Shown here: piece by piece, positions 8,341 through 15,198 of the stretch | Numbering within the stretch: the first letter of the stretch is position 1 | How the letters are laid out: each line of letters starts with the position of its first letter | Assembly (NCBI GenBank): GCA_937957915.1 | Contig: CALGNZ010000192.1 | Span: 1 to 32,245, forward strand | Source: an uncultured Granulosicoccaceae bacterium | GTDB lineage: Bacteria; Pseudomonadota; Gammaproteobacteria; Granulosicoccales; Granulosicoccaceae | DNA: 32,245 nucleotides | Reading direction: 5' to 3' | Translations under genes and position numbers: made by a program | Notes under the pieces: model-generated | The model's input: the letters and a program-made list of their open reading frames with translations, nothing else | Told to the model about the DNA's origin: nothing | Databases searched by the model: none

Positions 8341-8370
8341 AGTATAGCGACTTTTAATCTGGAATGTTAA
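8341..8370 (-). promoter_or_regulatory. Candidate promoter of the zrg-like operon (leaderless arrangement)
   Basis: On the minus strand TTAACA (8365-8370) and TATACT (8341-8346) are separated by 18 bp, each one mismatch from the sigma-70 consensus. Only six bases (TAAAAC) separate the -10 box from the GTG start of the first operon gene, so the transcript would begin at or very near the start codon. On the plus strand GGAATGTTAAT at 8361-8371 resembles one half of a gammaproteobacterial Zur box, but the other half is poor. Confidence 0.5.
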
Positions 8371-8452
8371 TGGTTCCATGTGCATCGTTCCGGCGGTGGC
8401 TGCCTGACCAGGAGCGGTGAAACCTTTTAGCGCAGAGTAGAGGAAGCAAAAG

Positions 8453-8469
8453 CAGGGCCGCAGGCCCTG
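8453..8469 (-). terminator. Hairpin, possible terminator of the DUF937 gene
   Basis: CAGGGCC and GGCCCTG form a perfect 7-bp GC-rich stem with a 3-nt loop. On the minus strand it is followed by CTTTTGCTT, a short T-rich tail. It lies about 185 nt beyond the DUF937 stop. Confidence 0.4.
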
Positions 8470-8587
8470 TTTCCGGTTGCGCTATGAAAGAAGAGCGCGG
8501 AAAGCAAGAGCGCGTGGCCGTGTACCGAGAGCTCGTGGCCGTGTACCAGGAGCGCTACTATGCAACAGAAGCGCGCTGCTAGGCAAC

Positions 8588-8608
8588 AAGAGCGGGGAGC
8601 CCGCTCTT
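8588..8608 (-). terminator. Hairpin close to the DUF937 stop
   Basis: AAGAGCGGG, a 3-nt loop and CCCGCTCTT form a perfect 9-bp stem about 45 nt downstream of the DUF937 stop codon on the minus strand. There is no T-run after it, so it may act as an mRNA-stabilising 3' stem rather than an intrinsic terminator. Confidence 0.4.
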
Positions 8609-8653
8609 ATTGCAGTGCCTTTGGGGTTAAGGCAGTTTACGCAAGCTGCTGTG

Positions 8654-9835
8654 TTACTGAGCGAACGCCTGCAGCTTCTCTAGCAATGTAGAGGTGATCG
8701 GTCCAAGTACGCCAGACACTCCGGGAATCTCGTTGACCTTTTCGATCGCAGGTGTCAGATTGCCGATTCCCTCGTTAACGATGCCACTCAACGGACCACG
8801 ACCTGCTTCTGGCACTTTGTCCCATAAGCCACTCAGACCATCGACCTTACCAGTAATGTCTTCAAACGACGGGATTGCCGCGGTTGCACTGTCGACATCG
8901 GTAATACCAGACACGGTTTCAGTTGCTGAGCTAAAAATATCACCAAACGCCGCACCAACATCGGTGCCGTCAACATCTATGGAGGGGATCGCAGCTTTCG
9001 CGGCGTCGGTTGCGGTACTGGCAGCGTTAGTTGCGGCGTCAGTGACATCGGAACCCTTGTTGCCAGTCAGGAATTGCCATCCGAGAAATGCGATGGCGAG
9101 CAGTGCTGCTATGGGCAGAAATTTGCGCAATAAACCACCGCCTGCGGCCGCGGTGTCGCCTGCAGCGTTACCTACGGTCGATGCTGCATTTCCAACACCG
9201 GCAGCAGCGTTGCCAGCTGCATCGCCAATATTGCTGACGGTGTTGCTTGCCGCTGCTGAAACATTACCACCAAGATTACCGATTTGATCCATAAAACCAG
9301 AGGTTTTCAGCTGATCGGCAAATCCACTGGGCATCGCCGACTGTACGTGGTCTTTCTGTCCGTCGAGCAAACTCATTAAACCACCGGCATTCTGGTTGAA
9401 GCCGCCACCACCGAAAAGCTTACGCTTTATCAGACCGAGAATGATCGGGGCTAAAATGCCCATTAATCCCGAGGAAGACTTTCCACCAACCCCGGTGAAT
9501 GCTGAAATTGCAGAGGCCAGACCGCCCATCGCACCGTTACCAAGCAGTGAACTGAGGATGCCAGAGCCCTGTTGCATGATGTTACTGCTGTTACCGCCGG
9601 TGAGCATGCCACCGATATTATCCAGAATGCTGTCGTCGTGATCTTTAATGGTGTTAAAGAGTGAAGCACCCCCGTCAGCTTGCGCTGAGCTGGTGATTCC
9701 GTTGAGCAGGCCCGGGATGGCAGCGCCGAGAGCTGACTCTGTCTTGCTGTTGTCTTCGCCCAGTAAAGCGCCAAGTTGTCCGAGTGCCGGACCGCCAAAT
9801 TGCGATGTAACCAGTTCCACTAAATTAAATGACAT
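8654..9835 (-). CDS. DUF937 domain protein with one membrane helix
   Basis: This 393-residue protein carries an N-terminal DUF937 domain (residues about 1-140: MSFNLVELVTSQFGGPALGQLGALLGED, then ALGAAIPGLLNGI and GLMGILAPIILGLIKRKL). An Ala/Gly/Asn-rich linker follows, with repeated AAGNAA/GNAAST segments (about 190-232). A membrane helix is at about 239-256 (FLPIAALLAIAFLGWQFL), and another Ala/Asp/Ser-rich stretch is followed by a C-terminal segment of about 60 residues (VPEAGRGPLSGIVNEGIGNL). DUF937 proteins are of unknown function and often carry a second envelope domain; I recognise none here. The ATG at 9835 has AGGGGA six bases upstream. It appears to be monocistronic. Confidence 0.85.
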   Translation of the reverse strand: MSFNLVELVTSQFGGPALGQLGALLGEDNSKTESALGAAIPGLLNGITSSAQADGGASLFNTIKDHDDSILDNIGGMLTGGNSSNIMQQGSGILSSLLGNGAMGGLASAISAFTGVGGKSSSGLMGILAPIILGLIKRKLFGGGGFNQNAGGLMSLLDGQKDHVQSAMPSGFADQLKTSGFMDQIGNLGGNVSAAASNTVSNIGDAAGNAAAGVGNAASTVGNAAGDTAAAGGGLLRKFLPIAALLAIAFLGWQFLTGNKGSDVTDAATNAASTATDAAKAAIPSIDVDGTDVGAAFGDIFSSATETVSGITDVDSATAAIPSFEDITGKVDGLSGLWDKVPEAGRGPLSGIVNEGIGNLTPAIEKVNEIPGVSGVLGPITSTLLEKLQAFAQ

Positions 9836-10217
9836 ATAGTTCCCCTATATCCAATAGTAATGATGATCAGGCCAGGTGAATTGATTGACCCGAAGTTGTG
9901 AGCAGCGAAGCAGCTTGTGACCGCCTGCGCCGGTTTTAATGGGGTGGGAGTGTCTGGCTGTAGCCGCCAGTTGCCCGTGTATTATATGTGGACGAAAAAG
10001 ACAGATTCATCATGGAATTGGGGGCAGACACAATAGTTTACCGCGCAGATCGTAAGTAGTAAATCCTGCTTGACAATTGAAAATTTCAACTGTTGTCTTA
10101 ACCACGTTAGGCGACAGGGATGGAGCGGGATATTTAGCCTGTGACGATTGTTACCGCCACAACTCACAGTGACGGGTTCTCTACCGGTTTTTGTTCCTGC
10201 CAGACGCCAGCGCACAC
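9836..10217. other. Intergenic region upstream of the DUF937 gene
   Basis: This 382-bp spacer lies between the DUF899 stop and the DUF937 start, both on the minus strand. It holds a perfect TATAAT (minus strand, 9981-9986) and an AT-rich 13-bp palindrome TTGAAAATTTCAA at 10077-10089. A 77-codon frame at 9982-10215 shows no family resemblance. I see no small RNA signature. Confidence 0.45.
9981..9986 (-). promoter_or_regulatory. Candidate -10 box for the DUF937 gene
   Basis: A perfect TATAAT on the minus strand would place the transcription start near 9974 and give a leader of about 140 nt. No good -35 box is seen 16-18 bp upstream, so it may need an activator or be coincidental. Confidence 0.35.
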
Positions 10218-10913
10218 TCAGCCGTACTCGTCGTTACGCCGCAGCCATGACATGCCATTGTCTTCATTGCGGCCTTTAGGCGTCAGATCAATGTAATGAT
10301 AGGTGCCATTCAGGTTATCGAGTCCGCGCGAGTAAGTTGAGTAGGTATGAAAGATAGTGTTGGCGTCATCGCGGGTGAACACGCTGACACCTGGTAGCTC
10401 TTCCGTGTACCAGTTTTGCGTTTTGTAGTTGTAGTCGATCTGGTTTTTGTCTTTGGCGGTTTGAGCAAAGGTGACATTGAAGTCCTGTCCAAACGTGGTG
10501 CCTTCAGCTGAATACCACGGGAAGTTCCAGCCCAGTCTGGTTGCATAGGTTTGCAGTTGCTCAAGGGGTGCATTTGAGATCGCGACAAATGCAATATCTC
10601 TTGCGGCCAGATGTGCCGTTGTGCCATTAAAGTTGTCTGCCCAAAAGGAACAGCTGGTACATCCTTCAGTCCACTCCAGACCGAACATAAAATGCTGAAC
10701 AATGAGTTGACTGTGTGCGCCAAACAAATCTGCCAGTGAGCGGGTTCCGTCAGGTGCAGTAAAAAGATAGTCAGTATCTATCTTTACCCAGGGAAGCTGC
10801 TGGCGCTCTTTGGTCAGCTCGTCTCTGAGGCGGGTTATCTCTTTTTCTTTTACCAGCAGCTCTTGTCGTTGTTGCAGCCACTGCTCTCTGGATACCACGC
10901 TGTGGTCGGTCAT
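10218..10913 (-). CDS. DUF899 family thioredoxin-like protein
   Basis: This 231-residue cytoplasmic protein matches the DUF899 family. It has an N-terminal helical segment (SREQWLQQRQELLVKEKEITRLRDELTKERQQLPWVKIDTDYLF) and a thioredoxin-like core with LIVQHFMFGLEWTEGCTSCSFWAD, where the C-x-x-C pair sits at about residues 86-89. Next come the NAPLEQLQTYATRLGWNFPWYSAEGTTFGQDFNV segment and a C-terminal FHTYSTYSRGLDNLNGTYHYIDLTPKGRNE. The enzymatic role is not established. An ArsR-type regulator, an SRPBCC protein and a DUF899 protein in a row is a common bacterial arrangement, which supports co-regulation here. AGGGA precedes the ATG by about 9 nt. Confidence 0.92.
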   Translation of the reverse strand: MTDHSVVSREQWLQQRQELLVKEKEITRLRDELTKERQQLPWVKIDTDYLFTAPDGTRSLADLFGAHSQLIVQHFMFGLEWTEGCTSCSFWADNFNGTTAHLAARDIAFVAISNAPLEQLQTYATRLGWNFPWYSAEGTTFGQDFNVTFAQTAKDKNQIDYNYKTQNWYTEELPGVSVFTRDDANTIFHTYSTYSRGLDNLNGTYHYIDLTPKGRNEDNGMSWLRRNDEYG

Positions 10914-10944
10914 TGTGAAAGTCCCTGTGGTTGGTTACAGATGG

Positions 10945-10998
10945 TTTGATTGGTACCCGTGCTTTGATTGGTACCTGTGATTCGATTGCTATCCGCGT
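10945..10998. repeat. Three 18-bp tandem repeats upstream of the DUF899 gene
   Basis: Three adjacent 18-bp units begin TTTGATTGGTACCCGTGC, TTTGATTGGTACCTGTGA and TTCGATTGCTATCCGCGT. The first two share a GATTGGTACC core and the third is diverged. They lie 32 bp before the DUF899 start, inside the 114-bp gap after the SRPBCC gene, in a position where they could affect translation or regulator binding. Confidence 0.75.
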
Positions 10999-11027
10999 GT
11001 TAGTTGTTAAGGGCATTGTTCTGCGAG

Positions 11028-11498
11028 TTACTCACTCGCAGCGCAAGCGGTTGTAGCAGTTTCTCGCAGTGACAGTCGCAAACGGCCGAAGTGCTCGTCC
11101 CAACCCGGGTCAAGCGCGAAGATCAGTCCCAGTGCTGTGTCACCCATGGCATCGGACACTCCCTCGTGTACCAGCGTCAGGCGTGTGCCATCGTCAATTG
11201 CTTCCAGTGTCCAGGTGACAGTCGTCATCGCGCCGTTGAGCGGGGCAACAGTAAATGTCCAAACCATACTGTGAGGTGGTGTCATTGACAGTACTTTCCC
11301 CCAACACAAGCGCTCCGATCCGGGTTGATCTTCCCTGATCAGGGCATAATCCTTCCCGACCGCCAGATCACTTTCAGCTGGATGGAACCACGTTTTCAGT
11401 TTGTTTTTTTCGGTCAGATACTGCCATACCGCTTGCGGAGGTGCGGCCAGAAAGATAGTTTTGGTGATCGTATCGGGTTTGTGTGTCGCGGTATTCAT
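11028..11498 (-). CDS. SRPBCC / AHSA1-type (START-fold) protein
   Basis: This 156-residue soluble protein is of the SRPBCC superfamily, AHSA1/CalC group. It starts ITKTIFLAAPPQAVWQYLTEKNKLKTWFHP, the standard first strand and helix, and continues with TVTWTLEAIDDGTRLTLVHEGVSD and a C-terminal helix with DPGWDEHFGRLRLSLRE. These proteins bind hydrophobic ligands in a central cavity; the ligand is unknown. It sits 69 bp downstream of the ArsR-type gene and upstream of DUF899. That pairing of an ArsR regulator with an AHSA1 protein is very common and suggests direct regulation. AAGGA lies 9 nt before the ATG at 11498. Confidence 0.9.
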   Translation of the reverse strand: MNTATHKPDTITKTIFLAAPPQAVWQYLTEKNKLKTWFHPAESDLAVGKDYALIREDQPGSERLCWGKVLSMTPPHSMVWTFTVAPLNGAMTTVTWTLEAIDDGTRLTLVHEGVSDAMGDTALGLIFALDPGWDEHFGRLRLSLRETATTACAASE

Positions 11499-11567
11499 AC
11501 CATGAGTTCCTTATCTTCTGTGTTGATTAAACTGAGTTTATATACAGACGTATCTGGAATCGGTTGA

Positions 11568-11963
11568 TCAGCATGGTTTATTTTTTTTTCGTGAAGATAT
11601 TCTCCGTGCTTTGTCGGTTACAGATGTGGTACGGGGTGGTGCAGTAGCGCTGTCACTCTCGATTGCCTGTGTCAGGGCATTTAGTTTTTCGTCCCAAAAC
11701 TGATCAAAAAAACCAAGCCATTGCACAACTGATTTGATCCCGTTTGGTTGCAGCCGGTTTAGTCGCTCGCGACCGCGCGGGTGTACCGTAACCATCTGCC
11801 CGCGAGAAAGCACGTCGAGGTGTTTTTTTACTGCGGCGCGCGTCATTGAAAACTCACTAACCAGTTCACCGATGGTTTTATCTCCCTGGCTCAGGTGCAG
11901 AAGAATCTGTCTCCGCGTCGGGTCGGCGAGCGCTTTGAACGCGTACTGTTCGTGGTTGGTCAT
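11568..11963 (-). CDS. ArsR-family HTH transcriptional regulator
   Basis: This 131-residue repressor has a winged helix over residues about 5-90. It opens with HEQYAFKALADPTRRQILLHLSQGDKTIGELVSEFSMTRAAVKKHLDVL (recognition helix MTRAAVKKHLDVLSRG), and the wing reads VTVHPRGRERLNRLQP. There is no CxC metal-binding motif in the recognition helix, so it belongs to the non-metal ArsR group linked to AHSA1/SRPBCC proteins. The last 35 residues are Ser/Thr/Lys-rich and basic. It is the first gene of a three-gene minus-strand group, with a promoter and two dyads directly upstream, so autoregulation is likely. Confidence 0.92.
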   Translation of the reverse strand: MTNHEQYAFKALADPTRRQILLHLSQGDKTIGELVSEFSMTRAAVKKHLDVLSRGQMVTVHPRGRERLNRLQPNGIKSVVQWLGFFDQFWDEKLNALTQAIESDSATAPPRTTSVTDKARRISSRKKNKPC

Positions 11964-11983
11964 TGAAATCTACGCAAAGTAAT

Positions 11984-11993
11984 ACCATATGGT
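11984..11993. promoter_or_regulatory. Operator-like palindrome at the arsR transcription start
   Basis: The perfect 10-bp palindrome ACCATATGGT lies over the expected transcription start of the arsR-type gene, 21-30 bp before its ATG. Its ACC...GGT ends match those of the second dyad at 12008-12019. The dyad centres are 25 bp apart. Confidence 0.5.
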
Positions 11994-11998
11994 TTTAT

Positions 11999-12028
11999 AT
12001 TAAACGATACCAAAAGGTACCATGTCAA
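11999..12028 (-). promoter_or_regulatory. Sigma-70 promoter of the arsR-SRPBCC-DUF899 group
   Basis: On the minus strand a perfect TTGACA (12023-12028) is followed after 18 bp by TTTAAT (11999-12004), one mismatch from the -10 consensus. The start of transcription should fall near 11992, about 30 nt before the ATG at 11963. Confidence 0.65.
12008..12019. promoter_or_regulatory. Operator-like dyad between -35 and -10
   Basis: The palindrome TACCAAAAGGTA sits inside the 18-bp spacer of the arsR promoter. A repressor bound here would block RNA polymerase, the standard arrangement for autoregulated ArsR proteins. That the ArsR-type protein is the binder is inference. Confidence 0.5.
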
Positions 12029-12206
12029 TCTTTTTTCCAATCGGCAAACACCTGGTAAGGCTAAACCGGTATGGCAACGGACAGAATGGCGATATCGGTT
12101 TTGTGGTGTTGTTTGCGGGTTTTGCTTTACACGTATTTCCATTTCTGTTGATGCATACTCTGCATGCACGTCTTCATTTGTTCTATTTACTACCACAGAG
12201 CTATTT

Positions 12207-13226
12207 ATGAGTACGCTTCAGGCCGCAAGGCAACTGGTACGTGATTTCCATCGCGAGCTGGATTCATCAGACGCAATAGTGGACACACTAACGAAATTCA
12301 CGACACCCGATTACCACTGGCGTGGTATGCATCCTTTTTACGAGCAGCACGGTGCGCAGGCTGTGGCCGATGTATTCTGGCAACCATTGCGTAGAGCCTT
12401 CGCGCCCCTGCAGCGGCGTGAAGATATCTTTATGACTGGCGACAATGACGTCGACGGCGGCCAGTCGCAGTGGGTGTGCAGTATGGGGCATCTGCTCGGG
12501 TTGTTTGACAAGCCATGGCTTGGGATTCCCGCAACCGGAAAGATGGTGTTCCTTCGCTATGCAGAATTTAATCGGGTGGCAGAAGGCAAAATTGCAGAGA
12601 GTGCGTTTTTCTGCGATTTGATCAGTGTGATGCAACAGGCCGGTCACTACCCATTGCCTCCACAGACTGGCGCTTTTTTCATTCACCCGGGTCCGCGCAC
12701 GCACGATGGTATTTTGCTGCATGACCAGGACCCGGTGCAATCAGCGGAGACCATGCAACTGGTTAATCGAATGGTTGATGACTTGTCGGAGTTGAATAAG
12801 TCCGGTGCCAAAACCTGCCCGCCTGAGCTTCTGCAAAAGTGCTGGCACGACGATATGATCTGGTATGGCCCGGCCGGCATTGGTGCCACGTATAGCATTC
12901 GCCGTTACCAGAAGCAGCACCAGTTTCCCTTTCGTGAAAACCTGGCAGATAAGGTATTCAACGGCCACATTGCCAGATTTGCGGAAGGCAACTACGCGTG
13001 TTTTTTTGGCTGGGCGAATTTAACCAATACCGCTACTGGTGGCTTTTTGGGAATGACCGGTAACGACATCAGAGCAGATATGCGTGTGGTCGATGTCTAC
13101 CGCCGCGAGGGCGATAAACTGGCGGAGAACTGGGTGTTTATCGATTTGTTGCACTATCTGTCGATGCAGGGCCTGGATGTGTTGCACAGGCTGCGTCATT
13201 CCTTGCTCCCGGATAGCGAAAATTGA
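12207..13226 (+). CDS. Two-domain SnoaL-like (NTF2-fold) protein
   Basis: This 339-residue soluble protein appears to contain two tandem SnoaL/NTF2-like domains, residues about 1-155 and 165-325. Each has the pattern helix, then aromatic-rich strand: TLTKFTTPDYHWRGMHPF and ELLQKCWHDDMIWYGPAGIG, followed by VFLRYAEFNRVAEGKIAESAFFCDLISVMQQAG and DMRVVDVYRREGDKLAENWVFIDLLHYLSMQG. The second-strand motif with ENWVFID resembles the ester-cyclase/polyketide-cyclase group. The substrate is unknown. It is 134 bp upstream of a polar amino-acid ABC importer on the same strand, so it may act on or near the imported compound. AGAG is the only upstream ribosome-binding hint. Confidence 0.78.
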   Translation: MSTLQAARQLVRDFHRELDSSDAIVDTLTKFTTPDYHWRGMHPFYEQHGAQAVADVFWQPLRRAFAPLQRREDIFMTGDNDVDGGQSQWVCSMGHLLGLFDKPWLGIPATGKMVFLRYAEFNRVAEGKIAESAFFCDLISVMQQAGHYPLPPQTGAFFIHPGPRTHDGILLHDQDPVQSAETMQLVNRMVDDLSELNKSGAKTCPPELLQKCWHDDMIWYGPAGIGATYSIRRYQKQHQFPFRENLADKVFNGHIARFAEGNYACFFGWANLTNTATGGFLGMTGNDIRADMRVVDVYRREGDKLAENWVFIDLLHYLSMQGLDVLHRLRHSLLPDSEN

Positions 13227-13360
13227 CATCGGTGACGATGCGTTGCGGCCAGACTTTTGTTACTGTTGGCGTGGGCTTTCGAGCGCGTGACAGTCATTAA
13301 CTGACAGAGCGCGAAACAGTGCCGCCCGCAGGGCGCAAACTTTTTTCAGGAGACTTCGCC

Positions 13361-14203
13361 ATGGCTACATGGTTCCATCAGTCGCTGGTTGCAGCGACGC
13401 TGCTGGCAATGGCTGCCGCCTCGCAAGCCATTGCTGCTAATGAATGCGCAACTGGCCATACGCTGACTGAAGGCAGGCTCACCGTCGCGACCGGCAACCC
13501 GGCGTATCCGCCCTGGGTGATGAATGATGCGCCGCAGAGCGGCGAGGGTTTTGAGTCTGCCATCGCCTATGCGGTTGCCGAGCGAATGGGGTTTGATAAG
13601 TCGGCGGTTGACTGGGTCAGAACCAGTTTTGATGAGGCGATTCAGCCCGGTGAAAAGAACTTTGATTTCAATCTGCAGCAATATTCAATTAAGCCGGAGC
13701 GTTTGGAGGTCATCGACTTTAGCACCCCTTACTACACCACAACCATGGCAGTGGTGGTCAAAGAGGGGTCAGCTGCCGCTGCAACCGAGCCAACTGCTTC
13801 AGGGCTGAAGAAACTAAAATTTGGTGCTGCCGCTGGTACCACCAGTCAGCCCTTTCTCGCCAAGGAATTGCAGCCGGAGCAGGACATGCTGCTCTACGAT
13901 GACAATGCAGATGTGGTGGCTGCGATATCTGCCAATCAGATTGATGCGATTGTCTTTGACTTGCCGTCCGCGTTGTTTGTTACAGCGGTGCAGCTCGATG
14001 GTGGCAAACTCCTCGGTCAATTTCCGGTAGAGAATAATGAGTCACCAGATAACTTTGGTCTGTTAATGGCGAAGGGCAGTGCGCTAAAGCCCTGCGTCGA
14101 CGCGGCAATCGAGTCTTTGGCGGCCGATGGCACCTTGAAACAGATTGAGTCACAGTGGCTTGCCGATGGTGCCGGCGTTCCAGTCATAGACATGTCGAAG
14201 TAG
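13361..14203 (+). CDS. Periplasmic substrate-binding protein (family 3) of a polar amino-acid ABC importer
   Basis: This 280-residue exported protein has a signal peptide (MATWFHQSLVAATLLAMAAASQAIAA) and a type-3 binding fold. LTVATGNPAYPPWVMND is the first strand and ligand loop. Then come GEGFESAIAYAVAERMGF, FDFNLQQYSIKPERLEVIDFSTPYYTTTMAVVV, the hallmark block of the family, and a C-terminal DNFGLLMAKGSALKPCVDAAIESLAADGTLKQIESQWL. Two Cys (the CATG near the mature start and KPCVDA) may pair. The frame extends upstream to 13319, but ATG at 13361 has AGGAG 8 nt before it and begins the signal peptide. The ligand is probably a polar amino acid or similar; exact specificity is not readable. 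Confidence 0.93.
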   Translation: MATWFHQSLVAATLLAMAAASQAIAANECATGHTLTEGRLTVATGNPAYPPWVMNDAPQSGEGFESAIAYAVAERMGFDKSAVDWVRTSFDEAIQPGEKNFDFNLQQYSIKPERLEVIDFSTPYYTTTMAVVVKEGSAAAATEPTASGLKKLKFGAAAGTTSQPFLAKELQPEQDMLLYDDNADVVAAISANQIDAIVFDLPSALFVTAVQLDGGKLLGQFPVENNESPDNFGLLMAKGSALKPCVDAAIESLAADGTLKQIESQWLADGAGVPVIDMSK

Positions 14204-14223
14204 CTTGCACGGAACCGAAAGTG

Positions 14224-14245
14224 GCGGCTCCGCACTATTAGCCGC
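14224..14245 (+). other. Intercistronic stem-loop after the binding-protein gene
   Basis: GCGGCT and AGCCGC form a 6-bp stem with a 10-nt loop, extendable with one bulge. It sits 20 nt after the binding-protein stop and before the permease gene. There is no T-run. Stems at this position often protect the abundant binding-protein mRNA. Confidence 0.35.
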
Positions 14246-14370
14246 ACGCTCGGAAATAGCGGGGCACTAGAAAATAATATGGTTCGGTTTTGTAGTGGAG
14301 TGACCATCGGATTAAATGTTGCCAGGCACCGGGTCTGTCGTTCCTGCATTTGTTGCCTTGAACAAAGCGT

Positions 14371-15198
14371 ATGCAGCGGACCACAAGCTTGACACCGCGT
14401 CAGCGCTACGAGCAATCCGAGCGCCGGCGAAGCGTAATTGTTGCGGCAGTCAGTTTGGCTGCCGTTGGTGCGGTACTGGCGTGGCTGGTGCCGATGGCCC
14501 CTGGATGGGAGGCAGTTAAACGCAGCTTTTTCAATTGGCCCATCCTGGTAAAGACATTTCCGACGCTTTTAAAGGCGTTCATGCTGGACGTGATGATCTT
14601 CGCGTGGAGCCTGCCACTTATTATTGTGCTGGCTCTGGTTATTGCGCTGTGTCGTAATGTCAGAAGCGCCGCGCTGTTCCCACTGCGCGTGTTTGGTGCA
14701 TTTTATACCGACATATTCAGGGGTGTACCTACCATCCTGCTGGTCTATTTGATTGGCTTTGGCATCCCCGGTCTGGGCTTACCGCGGCCGTGGAATTCGC
14801 CCTACCTGTGGGGTACTGTCGCGTTGGTGCTGACCTACTCGGCGTATGTGGCGGAGGTGCTTCGGTCAGGTATTGAATCCGTGCATGCCAGCCAGCGTTC
14901 AGCTGCACATTCACTGGGCTTGTCTGAAGCCGACACGATGCGTTATGTCGTGTTACCGCAGGCAATCAGGCGGCAAATACCGGCAATGATGAATTTTGTG
15001 ATCGCGTTGCAAAAGGATGTGGCGTTGCTGTCGTTTATCGGGCCGGTTGAACTACTGCGGCAAGCCAATGTTTACAAGTCGCTGATGGCCAATTTCACCC
15101 CCTATGTCGGGGCAGCTATTATTTTTCTGTGTGTCACCATCCCTGCAACGCGATATACCGATCACCTGCTGGCCAAACAGCGAGCACAACGTTCATGA
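14371..15198 (+). CDS. Amino-acid ABC transporter permease (HisM/GlnP family)
   Basis: This 275-residue inner-membrane protein has five or so membrane segments. After a basic N-terminus come helices at about 22-42, 66-92 (LDVMIFAWSLPLIIVLALVIALC), 105-130, 145-165 and 235-260. The EAA coupling loop, AAHSLGLSEADTMRYVVLPQAIRRQIPAMMNF, is clear at about residues 178-210, and FYTDIFRGVPTILLVYLIGF is the conserved block after the third helix. A single permease gene implies a homodimer. The ATG at 14371 lacks a good ribosome-binding site. The stop overlaps the ATPase start by 3 bp. Confidence 0.93.
   Translation: MQRTTSLTPRQRYEQSERRRSVIVAAVSLAAVGAVLAWLVPMAPGWEAVKRSFFNWPILVKTFPTLLKAFMLDVMIFAWSLPLIIVLALVIALCRNVRSAALFPLRVFGAFYTDIFRGVPTILLVYLIGFGIPGLGLPRPWNSPYLWGTVALVLTYSAYVAEVLRSGIESVHASQRSAAHSLGLSEADTMRYVVLPQAIRRQIPAMMNFVIALQKDVALLSFIGPVELLRQANVYKSLMANFTPYVGAAIIFLCVTIPATRYTDHLLAKQRAQRS

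Larger units (their letters stand above)
8335..8653. other. Intergenic region with hairpins and a 21-bp direct repeat
   Basis: This 319-bp spacer holds the zrg-like promoter at its left end and two hairpins downstream of the DUF937 stop at its right. Between them is a purine-rich GAGCGCG-type low-complexity stretch (about 8490-8600). That stretch includes two 21-bp direct repeats at 8511-8531 and 8532-8552 sharing the core CGTGGCCGTGTACC. A plus-strand 68-codon frame here (8477-8683) reads the repeat as RARGRVP twice, but it overlaps the DUF937 end and has no other sign of being a gene. Confidence 0.55.

Noticed and set aside
8477..8683. Small plus-strand Arg-rich frame (repeat RARGRVP).
   Set aside because: It arises from the 21-bp direct repeat, overlaps the DUF937 3' end and lacks a ribosome-binding site.
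8694..9287. Plus-strand frame of 197 codons, Ala/Pro-rich.
   Set aside because: Antisense of the DUF937 gene; composition is a by-product of its Ala/Gly-rich coding strand.
9982..10215. 77-codon minus-strand frame between DUF899 and DUF937 genes.
   Set aside because: No family match or ribosome-binding site, and it covers a perfect -10 box; more likely leader or promoter DNA.
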